Position numbers and translations under genes: made by a program. A stretch of 64,000 nt of DNA, taken from the NCBI GenBank assembly GCA_039583875.1, contig CM077158.1:243583447-243647446 (forward strand). Direction: 5' to 3'. Numbering within the stretch: the first letter of the stretch is position 1; each line of letters opens with the position of its first letter. The notes beneath the pieces are model-generated. The model was given only the letters and a program-made list of their open reading frames with translations. It did no database searches and was not told where the DNA came from. Origin of the DNA: Platanthera guangdongensis (taxonomy: Eukaryota; Streptophyta; Magnoliopsida; Asparagales; Orchidaceae). Of the stretch, positions 22,750 to 32,612 are shown in pieces.

Positions 22750-24058
22750 AGTTGAATAGAAAAGAAATGTCTGAGTAGCTTATTCTTCCACATAAGGGGG
22801 GAATATATAGGAAATACAATGATACATAAAACTTGACTCACAATGTGGGACTAAACCCACTCACACATAAATATTAATAATACTACTAAACTCAACTCTC
22901 CCCCTCAAGCAGGAGGGAAAACCTCCAGCTTGACAACATCAAAGGAAGGGTCAATGTGATAGGCAAAGGTGGGACAAGACGGATGACCGAGGATACTCCC
23001 ACACACGATACACCCACAGGAAAGAAACCACACACACGAATCCACGAGACTGCGGGGATAACACCACACATGCACGGATTTACGGAATTGTGAACATAAC
23101 ACCAAAGACCATACCACCAACCAATCATCAAAGAAAAACTTGAGGAGAGGCAAACATCACACGACATAAGCCTAAAGGACATGTAGAATGAAGGCGAAAG
23201 GTCGGGAAAGATCATCCGAGTCGCCTTTTTCCCGACACTCCCCCTTACGTGAAACACGTGCAAGAACGCTATAAGACAAGACAAAAACAATATTAACTAC
23301 TGAGCAAAATAAAAAATGCATAAAAGAAAACTAAAAAACTGCAGTTAGAGAAATCCATTGACAACAACAGGAAACACGAGTAGCGGAACAACAACAGGAA
23401 ACAGGCTGGAGCAGAAGATCAGTCGAGCAGCATCAAGCATGGATGAACATCAACGGGAAGCGGAGACGGGCTCGAGGAAGATAGCGCAGAGCATAGACAG
23501 GCTCGACAGAGAGGAGCCCGACGGGATCGTCGTCGAGGAGCAGCGAAGCCATCTGCGGGAGAAGAAGCTCCATCAGAATTTAGAATCGGTGACGGGACCC
23601 GACGGATCAATATCGTCGCAAGTGAGTGGGAAGGAAACCACAGGATTGTCAAGCCACAGTAGCAACAACGGTGCTCGACGGGCTTTGATATCGTTGATGG
23701 ACACAAGATCCGATCCTATCTTCGGAATCAGACAATGATTCTGTTGACGGGAGCGGGGGAAGAGACGAACGATGGGAGCACTAGCAGGCGCGGCCGACGG
23801 GAAGTAAAGAGGAGTGGTAGAAGCTTCGAAATCGAGAGGAAGGCTGAAGAATTTTAGGCCGGCAACAGCGACGAAAAAATTTTCGAGAGTCAACTTTTGT
23901 TCTGATACTAAGTTGAATAGAAAAGAAATGCTTTAGTAGTTTATTCTTCCACATAAGGGGGAAATATATATGAAATACAATGATACATAAAACTTGACTC
24001 ACAATGTGGGACTAAACTCACACACACATTAATATTAATAATACTACTAAACTCAACT
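22750..24058 (-). mobile_element. LARD-2: non-autonomous LTR retrotransposon in Cop-2
   Basis: Two 148-bp LTRs (22750-22897 and 23911-24058) with AGTTGAGT..TTCAACT ends flank a 1013-bp interior. On the minus strand a PBS-like AGTATCAGAAC follows the 5' LTR and the PPT CTTGAGGGGGAGA precedes the 3' LTR. The interior lacks Gag/Pol. Its part at about 23130-23290 is related to LARD-1 1830-1990 (for example TTTCACGTRAGG, GGCGACTCGGATGAT, TTTCCCGAC). I could not find a clean 5-bp target duplication. Confidence 0.8.
23960..24013 (-). promoter_or_regulatory. USE-like box and TATA in LARD-2 LTR
   Basis: AGTCCCACATTG (minus strand, 24013-24002) is centred about 40 bp upstream of an ATATATATTT box (23971-23962). 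Confidence 0.5.
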
Positions 24059-24059
24059 T

Positions 24060-24290
24060 GGTAAGGCAACAGACTTCGTAGAAACATCATGCATAGTGCG
24101 GTGAAGAGCAAGCACTTTGTCAGTTAAGAATGCATCGGGAAAGGCAAAGGAATTGGGACCAGTATAGCTAGGAGGGATGGACACAACGGCATCAGTGAGA
24201 TGAGCAGAACGAGGAGAGGTATGACAGCCTGGAGGTCTCCGAAATGCACAGTCACCGCGAGGCAACAGACATCAAAATTGATATTGTCTA
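24060..24290 (-). pseudogene. Cop-2 Gag C-terminal remnant
   Basis: The minus-strand frame PPSYTGPNSFAFPDAFLTDK joins, across the LARD-2 insertion, to SSYAHTGTPNAYSATSHSS and the protease. It is a proline/serine-rich Gag-protease spacer; it has no zinc knuckle in frame. Confidence 0.5.
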
Positions 24291-24729
24291 GATCTACGTA
24301 CAATGTTTATTATTTTCTTCGTAGACACTCCACCGTAGAATGAACATTTGACTACTATCGGAAATAGCTAGCTCTTCTACAACATATAGACCAAATGCAT
24401 CATACTTGAAGTCCTCATAAAATTTTACATACATAACTCGTGTATATTTTTAAAACTTGCTCTAAAATTGGGCAGTTCTTTACATTAACATGTACGTTTG
24501 AGTGTTTGCATTTGAAATCTTCTTCTTATCTCTTCTCACACGCCTTCACAATCATTTTTTCAACTGCAAGAACCAATCAGTAGTGTATTCGTGACATTGG
24601 TAATTGAGTGACAAATATTGTTCATCGATTCACTTTTTTGAGTAGATAAAAAATCTTGTGATTAATACTAGTTTTATTGAATCATGTGGTCCATTTTTGT
24701 TTAATTTTGTGCAAATCACATAATCAATT

Positions 24730-26067
24730 TGATGCAAGACAAATCTAGAGGAGGCGGATTAACCATGTCCTAACCCTACATGCAATGCAAATGAGCACGC
24801 GACAAATGCAATGAACCTAAACACCGTATACTGAAGGGTTGGATGCGTGGATGTGTGACTAATATGCAATCCTTAGTGACGTGTTGGGGAACAACTCGAC
24901 AACCTTAAATCACTCTATGTAAGATGCAAGATCCGACGGCGAAATCAAATTAAGCAAGAAATAATTAAATCATACTTATATAATTTTAGCAAAAGCAAAA
25001 TAATTTCTTTAAGCAAGCAAGCAATGGTTTTCTACCGCATGGAGGGCCAAAGTTGGAGCGCGCGACATATTGATCCTACAAATCATAATAATAATCCAAA
25101 GAAAATAACTACGAAACAAGAGATCCAATAAACATGAAATTACAGCCATATATTAATATCAAGAAACAAGAGTCTGTAAAACAAGAAGCGCTCACAAAAG
25201 CATAGGGGTTGTCCGATGCGCGGAGATCCGGTGGAGCACAACGAGTTAGTGGCTATCCGGAGGTGGAAGATGAAGGATTGAGGGCTGGAATCGAGTTGTA
25301 GTGGGTGGGTGGGGCTTGAAGTTTTAGCTGGTTTGAGAGGTGATGCACTGATGTGGCGTAGGTTTTCTGGAGGGGAAATAAGGGTTCGGTGGAAATTTTG
25401 TGGGAAAAACAGCGGGGAAAACAATGGGTTGCTGGTTGCCGATTTTGCAAGGGGGTAAATAAGGAATTCCAAAGGGAGAAAATAGCTAGGAACGATTCAT
25501 TTCACTGAAGGGAGAGAGTGACTTTCTGGGAGGGGGGATTCGTGGGTTCTGGGAATGAGGGGAAGCCTTGGGATTGTTTTGTGGAGGGGAAAACGTGGGC
25601 AGTTTTTTTAATGGTTGCTGTTTGGGAGGGGATTGGAGGGTCGGCTAGGGCTGTGGAGAGGGGGAAATGAAAGATATAGATAGTAGATACCTTGGGGAGG
25701 GCAGAAACTATCTAGGAGTCGTCACCTAGGGTTCCACGGAGTCGGCAACATGGAGAGATTGCCGGATTTCAGGATTCTTCTCTCCAAAATTTGCAATGAA
25801 CCAAATGGAAGCCCCCACACTCCTATTTATAATAAAAGAATATTAGGGCACACTGACATCAACGACTATGATTGATTGAGAGTGTCAGGTGTCCGATTAT
25901 GCTAAATAATAATAGAAAATACAAATGTTATATATGAAAAAACAAGTAAAGAAAAATCCGGACGCATCCGCGGAGTCAGATCATCGATCTGAAGATGACA
26001 TATATGGTAGGTAGTCAATCGGCCCAAAACAGTCCCAAAACTTGTCCTCTGTTGCGGGTCCGCATCA
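24730..26067 (-). repeat. Solo LTR (family of the IQ element LTRs)
   Basis: The segment starts TGATGCAAGAC and ends CCGCATCA. It has a minus-strand TATA (TTATAAATAGGAGTG near 25835) and a CCGGACGCATCCGCGGAGTC block near 25958 shared with the LTRs at 60299 and 62489. Flanks CAATT and CATTT match at 4 of 5 bases. No internal sequence is attached. Boundaries are approximate. Confidence 0.5.
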
Positions 26068-26980
26068 CATTTATTCTCAAATAGAGTACTTTAACACATC
26101 ATTTCACTATATATTGCTTCAAATTTATTCAGAGAATCAGATTTACTTTGACACTTATCAAATAAGGATCGTAATGTAGCATCATCATTGAAAATGATGA
26201 TATATTTTACAGCATTATCCAATACTTTGTTCGCTTCACTCCAGCTCTACTACAACAATACTCCCTTAATTTGAGAATATTTGTAACGGGCCACACCACT
26301 CGATACTCCTTGCGAACACTAAAATCAACAATACGGCATACTCATAATATATTTCATAAGCCTCGTCCTCAGTTAGAACAATATGGAATACATGTTTGGT
26401 GTTCATAGTCTGCTATATTTCACAAATAAAAGCCAATAACTTCAAGCATTAATCTTTCATTTATTGGGGATATTAGCTCAGCTATCAAAATAGACATCTA
26501 GGATAGCATTCCATTTTTCTCATATAACAAAGTGATATCTAAGGTAACATTTCATTTATCTCAGATATAAAAAACCACATTTCAAATATCATTCCAGTAA
26601 TCTTAGATGTCAAAAATGACACCTCAGATATCATTCTAGTTATCTCAGATGTCAAAATGACATCTCAATTATCATTCTTAACATCTGAAAGCATAATAAC
26701 TGACTATCAATATACAACCCAATGTCTATCATCACTGCAACATTTTTGCATAGTTTATGAAGAGAAAACGATCATGTGTTATTTTTCAAAGTGTTAAGGT
26801 CCGTCGTCATCTTCTTCACCTTCGGTCTGTTCGCACTCCTCCCATCAGCACTTCGTCTTCAATTCCAGAGTCGCCAAAAATAGAGAGGGATGGCGGAGGA
26901 CGAAGAAATGGTTCCGGGGGAGAAAGAAATGGCTCTGCTCATGGGAGAATGGAGGGAAATGACCAACAACAACACTCAAG
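26068..26980. other. AT-rich spacer with loose 40-50-bp repeats
   Basis: No gene is supported. Imperfect repeats containing ATCTCAGATGTCAAAATGAC run from about 26490 to 26690. Confidence 0.5.
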
Positions 26981-27323
26981 CCTCTATCTCATCATAGTGG
27001 GGTTGGATATATGGATCATTTGTCTCCATTGTGCCCTATCTTTAGTCATAATCTCACTAATGCCTAAATACATCATGTATTTCCCTATAGTTTCATTCTA
27101 AGTCTTTTTTGGTCTGCCCCTCCCCCTTTTCACATGCCTAGTACCTAAACATTTACAAGTTACAACGCCTAACAGCAGCCTCTGGTGGTCTTCTTTGTAC
27201 ATGTCCAAACCATCTTAATTGAGTTTCTCGCATCTTCTCTATGATTGGTGTCACTCCTGTCTTATCCATGATACATTCATTCCTAATTTTATCAATTCTC
27301 AGGTGTTCACACATCCACCTAAG
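26980..27323 (-). pseudogene. LINE ORF2 C-terminal fragment (right side of insertion)
   Basis: The minus strand reads RIDKIRNECIMDKTGVTPI, KMRETQLRWFGHVQRRP, and in a further frame KRGRGRPKKT and DRAQWRQMIHISNP. This is the very common C-terminal tail of plant L1-type LINE ORF2 (MRE.RLRWFGHV.RRP...KRGRGRPKKTW). It is interrupted by the solo LTR at 27324; the frame continues at 28434 (VAEMRM joins LRWMCEHLR). Confidence 0.85.
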
Positions 27324-27582
27324 TGTACAACCCCGTATTCGCGAATAGTGGGCCCCAAATGAGGCGTGCTTAGTTTTTAAGCTTTTTGAGTATTTTGAAC
27401 TCTCGGTGGCCAATTTTGGCTCTAGCTTGGGAACATACTAGTAGGGGAGGAGAAATGGGCCTCCCCCAGCGGCCCCTTAGTTGGAGTGTGAAAGCGGCAG
27501 GCTGGTAGGCTCCCGCCCGGGCCATTTGGGTGTAGAGGCGGGATCGGCAGGCCCTCCCCCTCCCCCTTTTTCCCTCAGGCCG

Positions 27583-27990
27583 GCGAGACCGGCCCCGAGC
27601 CCGGCGGGTAGGCCGGGCGAGACCGGCCCTTGGGCCGGGTCTCGCCCCGCCCCGCAGGCAGCTAGGCGAGACCGGCCGCCTGGTCTCGCCAGGCCCGGCG
27701 GGTAGGCCGGGCGAGACCGGCCCCCAGGCCGAGTCTCGCCCAGCCCCGCGGGCAGCCGGGCGAGACCGGCCCCCAGGCCGTGCCTCGCCCCGTCCCGCGG
27801 GCAGCCAGGCGAGACCGGCCCCGGGCCGGGTCTCGCCTAGCCCGGCGGGTAGGCCGGGCGAGACCGGCCCCCAGGTCGGGTCTCGCCCAGCCCCGCGGGC
27901 AGCCGGGCGAGATCGGCCCCCAGGCCGGGTCTCGCCCAGCCCGGCGGGTAGGCCGGGCGAGACCGGCCCCCAGGCCGGGTCTCGTCCCGT
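27583..27990 (+). repeat. Nine 49-bp GC-rich palindromic tandem repeats
   Basis: Units carrying GCGAGACCGGC begin near 27583, 27615, 27665, 27709, 27758, 27808, 27857, 27906 and 27955, and the last six are spaced 49-50 bp. Each unit pairs GGGCGAGACC with GGTCTCGCCC across a short GC-rich loop, so each can form a stable hairpin. Confidence 0.9.
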
Positions 27991-28128
27991 CCCGCGGCGT
28001 GGGTCCCCTTTTAGCTTTGGGTGACGCGTTTTTCCTTCTCTACCCCCCGGCGTGGCGGTTTCCTATTGGCCCGAGGCCTTTTGGTCGTAGGGGTATTTTG
28101 GTCATTTTCGGCCCCTGAGATTTGGAAA

Positions 28129-28139
28129 ACTATAAATAG
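28129..28139 (+). promoter_or_regulatory. TATA box of the solo LTR
   Basis: CTATAAATAGA lies in an otherwise GC-rich context, about 140 bp after the hairpin array. Confidence 0.5.
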
Positions 28140-28433
28140 ACCCCCTTGGGTGCCTTGGAGGGGATCCTTTTCTGAGCTTCCTCCTCCCTTAGCTTCTTCT
28201 TGGTAGAGTAGAGAGAGCTCTCCAAGGCGCCCAGTCTAGCCCTTTGGTAAGGGAGGGGAAGAGCTCAGGTAGCCTTTCGGGTGTGAGGTGGGACCTCCGC
28301 GCTAAAGCCGAGGGTCTGTTCATAGTCTCCTAAGTCTCCGCTCCGTGACGTTCTCTCGAGTGTAGTAGGTGTGAGGTCACCCCTTTCAGGGACCCCGAAC
28401 TCCACAGAGGTCAATTTTGGCTTCAACACTAAG

Positions 28434-28500
28434 CATTCTCATCTCCGCAACTCCCATTTTTTGCTCATATACTAGCGGGAAACAAAAAAATGTTACATAA
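28434..28500 (-). pseudogene. LINE ORF2 fragment (left part of the split frame)
   Basis: The minus strand reads YEQKMGVAEMRM and joins LRWMCEHLR across the solo LTR, restoring the LINE tail. Confidence 0.75.
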
Positions 28501-28827
28501 GTACAACCTATATATTTAAATAAATACTAACCATGTGTCAAGATCCCGTGAATCTCAAACCGCGATCTCTACCCGAAGCTAGGACATACAAAAAATTGTG
28601 ACACGCGTATGCCTATGAATCCAATAATGTCACCATAGATGATCAAAATGTCAACCATAGAAGATCAAAATGTCAACCCCCACTCCAATCAAAATAACAA
28701 TGTTTATCATTGCAATAAGCACCACAGCACTATTGTTTCAACGAAGTGAAAAAAGTAAAATAATGATATATTAGCAATTTCAAGCATTTTTAGAGCGATC
28801 AAAACATCTTGATGACCGCAAACTTAC

Positions 28828-28892
28828 CATTCGTGTATGTGCCCAACAACTTCACCGTCAATCACAAAAGGGATGAATTGTCTCCGCAATTC
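28828..28892 (-). CDS. NUDT20: NUDT20/24-like Nudix hydrolase, exon 2
   Basis: This 65-nt exon encodes ELRRQFIPFVIDGEVVGHIHE plus two bases (TG) of the next codon. Plant NUDT20/24 proteins read about SEFIPFVIE..IVGYIH here. The acceptor is ATTATGCAG|GAATTG and the donor GAATG|GTAAGT is consensus. Intron 1 before it is only 77 bp (28893-28969); intron 2 after it is about 25.3 kb. The short exon joins CNRGS of exon 1 in frame. Confidence 0.87.
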
Positions 28893-28969
28893 CTGCATAA
28901 TCCGAGGAAATTTCATCGTCTCAATGCAATTTCGAAGCTCTAACTTATCTGCTAATGGAAGAGACTTAC

Positions 28970-29218
28970 GGATCCCCGATTGCAAGTCCAGACTCTCTGG
29001 AAGTATCCTCTGAGATCCGAAGGATCGTCGACGGCAGCCTCGGCTTCTCGGAGAACATCTTCCCACCCGAAGCAAGCAGCCGGCGCTGCCGCGTGGAGGC
29101 CGGCGACTATAGATCGGCGAGCCGGCGGCGAGCATTTTAGAAATCGGATAATGCGGAGAGGCGGTGAAGGAGAACTTCGGAAAGTAACGAAGGTTGTAGG
29201 CAGGTGAAGCCTAGACAT
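28970..29218 (-). CDS. NUDT20: NUDT20/24-like Nudix hydrolase, exon 1
   Basis: The exon holds 83 codons from MSRLHLPTTF to TCNRGS. The first 45 or so residues are rich in Ser, Arg, Pro and Ala and poor in acids, as in a plastid transit peptide, matching plastid NUDT20/24. GWEDVLREAEA, then DDPSDLRGYFQRVWTCNRGS aligns with the start of the DUF4743-like region. The donor GGATCC|GTAAGT is consensus. The start at 29218 is the first ATG of the frame; no earlier in-frame ATG was used. The family hydrolyses diphosphate-linked substrates; the catalytic exon is outside the window. No disabling change is visible in the three exons seen. Confidence 0.88.
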
Positions 29219-29625
29219 TAGCTTCCTGTTCTGGTAAGCCCGATACTATGCCCGCTGATTAAAGCAATATTTAAAAAGGCAACTCCTCTTTGGCTATTCG
29301 CACCTCATTATTAACTGTAGCTCAAAAATATAACCGCGTCTCGTTTTTTTGTTGCCGCGCCACAATATCTCCTAGTGATGTGCGTGAGACAGCTAATAGA
29401 GTAAGTTAGCCCGAGGAAGATGCCGGAGACGGGAGCAGCTCGGAGAAGAGGAAGACGGAGTGCGGTTTCCTCGAAATGGGGGAGATGGGTGCGAGTAAAG
29501 TTTTAGAAAAAAAATTAAAAAACAATAATGGGGTGCGGATAGCTATATGAGGAGTGTGGTTAACAATCACCTTAAAAAAACAATGAGCAGCTTTCGATAT
29601 AAATTCAGTTGGATTTTAGACGACT
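29219..29625. other. 5' flank of the NUDT20-like gene
   Basis: This is the probable promoter/5' UTR side (minus-strand gene). An AT-rich ATATTTAAAAAGG patch lies near 29268-29280, but no convincing TATA assignment can be made. Confidence 0.4.
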
Positions 29626-30003
29626 TTTGTCACTTTGCACCTCAGAATTATTCTATTTTGATATTTTGTATGTTAAATTTTTAAAAATGATATTTTGCAC
29701 ATTGTAATTACAAATTTTCGGCACGTTGCACCCAAAGGCTAAAATTTAAAGGGTATTAAGGTCCGTGCTCCGCCCAAAATGCTCATTTTTGACACTTTAT
29801 AACATCAACTATTTTATTTTGTTTATTTGTAAAATGCCAAAATGATCATTTTGGGTGGTGCTCGGACTTAAATACCCCTTAAATTTTAATTTTGGAGTGC
29901 AAAGTGCCAAAAATCTGTAATTATAAGGTGCAAAGTGCTAATTTTAAAAATTCGGAGTGCAAAATGTCAAAATAGGATAATTCGGAGATGCAATATGCCA
30001 AAA
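29626..30003. mobile_element. Foldback MITE
   Basis: The about 378-bp segment is a long inverted repeat over almost its whole length. The left arm (TGTCACTTTGCACCTCAG, then AATGATATTTTGCACATT, ATTTAAAGGGTATTAAGGTC) is mirrored by the right arm (its complement reads GGCATATTGCATCTCCG, then ATTAGCACTTTGCACCTT, ATTTAAGGGGTATTTAAGTC). The loop is near 29795-29825. It is non-coding and lies within 0.5-0.8 kb upstream of the NUDT20-like start. Confidence 0.75.
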
Positions 30004-31500
30004 AACCCATTTTAGCCTGAAAAAAATTCGATTAAATTTTCAGTTAGATTATTGAATGACTTATTTTTTGTTGGATTATTGTTATTGAAATGACTTGTTT
30101 TTTACATATTTTTTAGTCTAAAATCCAATTGGATTTATATCCCACACAATTGAGATTGTGCCTCAAGTTTACCAAAATATTGGATTAATTGACGAAAGTG
30201 TGAAGCTGAGGAAAGTGACTTGTGGGTGGAGACCCGCAAGTTAAATTAGTTTTCTTTTCAACACATTAATAATAGTCAAAATGAAACCCCCGGTAAAATC
30301 ACCCGCACAAAATCAAAGCATATGAAAACACGAGCTACAAAATCATAGCATATGTGACGCATTATTAATTCCACCCTAAGCACATCAATGATTCTAATGC
30401 TACAAATGAAAGAAATTAATTCACTTTATCGACGGGCAAACAATTTTTTGATTAAAAATATATAAAAGAATGAGAATAGTGAACTGGTCGGATCAACCAC
30501 AAATTAATCTTGACCGTGAAATGGATACTATTCGTTTGGACTCAAATGAAGAGGATCCTGATACTTAAAACACGGTATGAAGATAGAAAATTCTATACAC
30601 TATGTTTGAATCACATAAAACCATATATAATTCTTGAACCCTTCTTTGCTATTCCACAAAAAAAACTCTCATCCAATAACTTTTAGTTATGGACAAAGAA
30701 AAACCCTTTAGTTTTTTACTTCAAGCAATGAAAATCCACACTGCCGAATGAAACGCAGAACAAGCCGCAATTTTGATGGTCGACCTTCTAAAGAGCCCGG
30801 GCGGTAGAGAAAGGGCCTCAATTTGAAAAGGAGCTGTAGAGCTGGAGCTAGGGCGTGTAGAGTTGCCAAACGGAGCTGGTTCATAACTGGCTTTATTTCC
30901 TGTTTGGACCAATCGGCCACAATCCGTCATGTTCACAAACAACTGTATTCAAACAAGTCTCATACTGCAATAGCAGCAACTCTAAGATTCACTAATGTAT
31001 TATTAGACACGACATGCCCTCATTCATAAAAAGACTGAAATGATAATACATTGGAACTAATATCTGTCACAAATGCTGAAAGGCAAAGGCTTTGTTTGGC
31101 ACAGTGGTGGTGGTCATGAACATAGGGGTTAAATTGTCATTCATTAACGCCCACCTAATGAACTTCATCCACTTTTATGTTCAAACAGATGATGCTTGTT
31201 AGGTGATCATTAACAAATGATGGTTTAACTCATGTGTTCACAACCGTCGCCACCGTGTCAAACAGAGCCAAACAGTGATGTTCAAGCGGAGTTTGAAAAA
31301 AATACTAATAATGAGAATTTTCTTGGGAAAACGATGCTGATTTGGATGCAAGAGGGAAGCGGAAAACAAATATATTTATACGAAAAAAATTCGGCATCCT
31401 TCAACATGTGCATCCAAATATATTTTTAGTATCTATTTTTGTTGTTATTTATGATCAGCTCAACAGGATTTCATATTTAGACTCCTCCCTTCATTTTCAG
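30004..31500. other. Spacer without recognisable gene
   Basis: It is AT-rich, short open frames lack any recognised motif, and no LTR termini were found. Confidence 0.4.
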
Positions 31501-31640
31501 CACTATAAAGGGCAGCTTGGTGCACAGAGCAAGCCTACGCAGTGAGGGTCCGGGGAAGGGTCCCACAACAAGGATGTAATATTGTAAGAGTCTGCTTCCA
31601 GGGACTCAAACCCTTAACCTCAAGGTCACACAGCAACACC
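31501..31640 (-). mobile_element. tRNA-derived SINE fragment
   Basis: On the minus strand it reads TGTGACCTTGAGGTTAAGGG, a B-box-like GGGTTTGAGTCCC (31613-31601), CTTCCCCGGACCCTCACTGC and ends GTGCACCAAGCTGCCCTTTA. This order matches the widespread plant SINE type (GTTCGAGTCC..CCTTCCCCGGACCC..GTGCACCGGGCTGCCCTTT). The A box is not clear. Confidence 0.8.
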
Positions 31641-31830
31641 TCAATAGATTTTCTCATTTTCAACACTTTAAGAGAGAAAACCTGTGCTAACTCATGACCT
31701 AAATGATGAGTGATTTAGAATAGTAAAATCAACTGTACAACAAAACAGGTAAAAAGTCCCTGACCATGAAATTATCTTACACTCATCCTGCAATAGATAT
31801 AAAGGCAGAGAGGCAAAAAATAATTACTGA

Positions 31831-31866
31831 CCCCCCCCCCCCACACACACACACGCGCGCGCGCAT
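31831..31866. repeat. Compound microsatellite C12-(CA)n-(CG)n
   Basis: A run of 12 C is followed by alternating CA and CG dinucleotides, a potential Z-DNA-forming tract, next to the YbeY-HAD pseudogene 3' end. Confidence 0.9.
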
Positions 31867-31958
31867 ACGAATAAAAAACTTACATTAAAAAATGAGAAAC
31901 TTTCGAGGTGGTGGAGGCATGCTGGCCAAGGCCCCATCTTCTTCAAGCAAAGGATAGA

Positions 31959-32156
31959 TCAGAATGCATTGCCTCCATTATCATAAATTGAGGCTCCAAA
32001 GGTATCTCCATTCTGGTGCAAAGCATGTAAAGCGCGAGCTCGGAAAGCATATTGATAAATAGCCATGGCCACGCCATCCTCCTCATTCGTGGCGACACCG
32101 AGTGATGCCGATTTTAGCATTTCAGCATCATTTTAACCTACACCAACTGCCATTAT
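31959..32156 (-). pseudogene. YBEY: YbeY-HAD pseudogene, C-terminal (HAD) exon
   Basis: The minus strand reads IMAVGVG, stop, NDAEMLKSASLGVA, TNEEDGVAMAIYQYAF. This matches the C-terminal HAD (Cof-type) end of the plant chloroplast YbeY-HAD protein, where the family has MAIGDGENDxEML..ASLGVA and DGVADAIYRYAF. The metal-binding Asp of GDG is Val, the Glu codon is TAA, and about 20 residues between LGVA and the end are missing. It is clearly disabled. An acceptor-like GGCAG precedes it. The middle HAD exons were not found and may have been lost or obscured by TE insertions. Confidence 0.82.
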
Positions 32157-32444
32157 CTGCCACAACAACAAGGAATTCTCACAATCATTCTCACAGTTCA
32201 TTGAAGCTAAATGTGGATAAGTGTGAGTATAGTTCCTTATAGATGTGTGTTTGAATCTGTGCATTTAATAAAAAATTAATGTGTTTTATGGGGAGGAAGA
32301 GGCATTATAATATATTTAGCACCAGGACTATGACTTCTTAAGTGCCATAGTAAAGGATTGAAAGAAGACGAAAAAAGATAGATCAATATCAGTAAGAAGA
32401 CTTTTTGGTCAAGTAAATTCAAAAACGACAGTCATTTTAATGAT

Positions 32445-32606
32445 ACTCAGCTTCAGCAGATGATCGTGCCAGCGGCACGATTTGTTTCTTGCTCTGTTAG
32501 GCGATTAGATGACCTCCAAAATAAGTGTAATAGTCGCTTGTAGATCGATGATCATCAATGGAGGTGGCATAATCCGCATCAAAGTAGGCGGTCAACAAGA
32601 GGAGAG
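32445..32606 (-). pseudogene. copia RNase H fragment
   Basis: It is the same segment as the Cop-4 RNase H start (compare 54660-54800). The complement encodes remnants of YSDADYAG, RSTSG and the SKKQ..ARSSAEAEY region with stops. It abuts the TTATTAAAGGCGC repeat copy 2. Confidence 0.8.
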
Positions 32607-32612
32607 ACAGAG

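Larger units (their letters stand above)
19471..24290 (-). mobile_element. Cop-2: degraded Ty1/copia element
   Basis: The minus-strand copia element keeps a 3' LTR (19471-19602, 132 bp, TGTTACAA..ATCCAACA) preceded by the PPT CTTAAGGGAGAG. Going upstream come RNase H, RT, integrase, pre-integrase, protease (VDSGATDYM) and a Gag end. Frames are broken many times. No 5' LTR was found, so the 5' end is truncated near 24290. It is split by LARD-2 (22750-24058) between Gag and protease. Confidence 0.85.
27324..28428 (+). repeat. Solo LTR with GC-rich hairpin array
   Basis: This 1105-bp segment has TGTACAACC..CTTCAACA ends and a perfect 5-bp target duplication CTAAG (27319-27323 and 28429-28433), inserted in LINE sequence. 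It has a plus-strand TATA (CTATAAATAGA, about 28129). It contains nine 49-bp GC-rich repeats. No internal region or second LTR is present, so it is a solo LTR from LTR-LTR recombination. Confidence 0.9.
3497..28827 (-). other. Giant intron 2 of the NUDT20-like gene (about 25.3 kb)
   Basis: It is bounded by a consensus donor (GAATG|GTAAGT, exon 2 side) and an acceptor (CTCAG|CTTTG, exon 3 side), with matching phase on both sides and no missing family residues across the joint. Inside are a hAT element, Cop-1, a TTATTAAAGGCGC repeat, Gyp-1 with a minimal LTR element, Cop-2 with LARD-2, two solo LTRs and a LINE fragment. Nearly the whole intron is TE sequence. Confidence 0.75.

Noticed and set aside
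22892..23290. 132-codon frame in LARD-2 similar to one in LARD-1
   Set aside because: The similarity is at DNA level, the reading frame shifts between the two, and no protein family is recognised; treated as a shared non-coding block.
27583..27990. CRISPR-like array
   Set aside because: Adjacent units with no unique spacers, in plant LTR sequence.
27481..28206. GC-rich open frames of Arg/Pro/Gly composition
   Set aside because: They are a by-product of the 49-bp repeat array in a solo LTR; the repeat length is not a multiple of three and the ends are LTR termini.
30708..30942. Possible host exon (minus strand, CNSTRPSSSS-like frame)
   Set aside because: No family match, no convincing splice sites, and overlapping frames on both strands.
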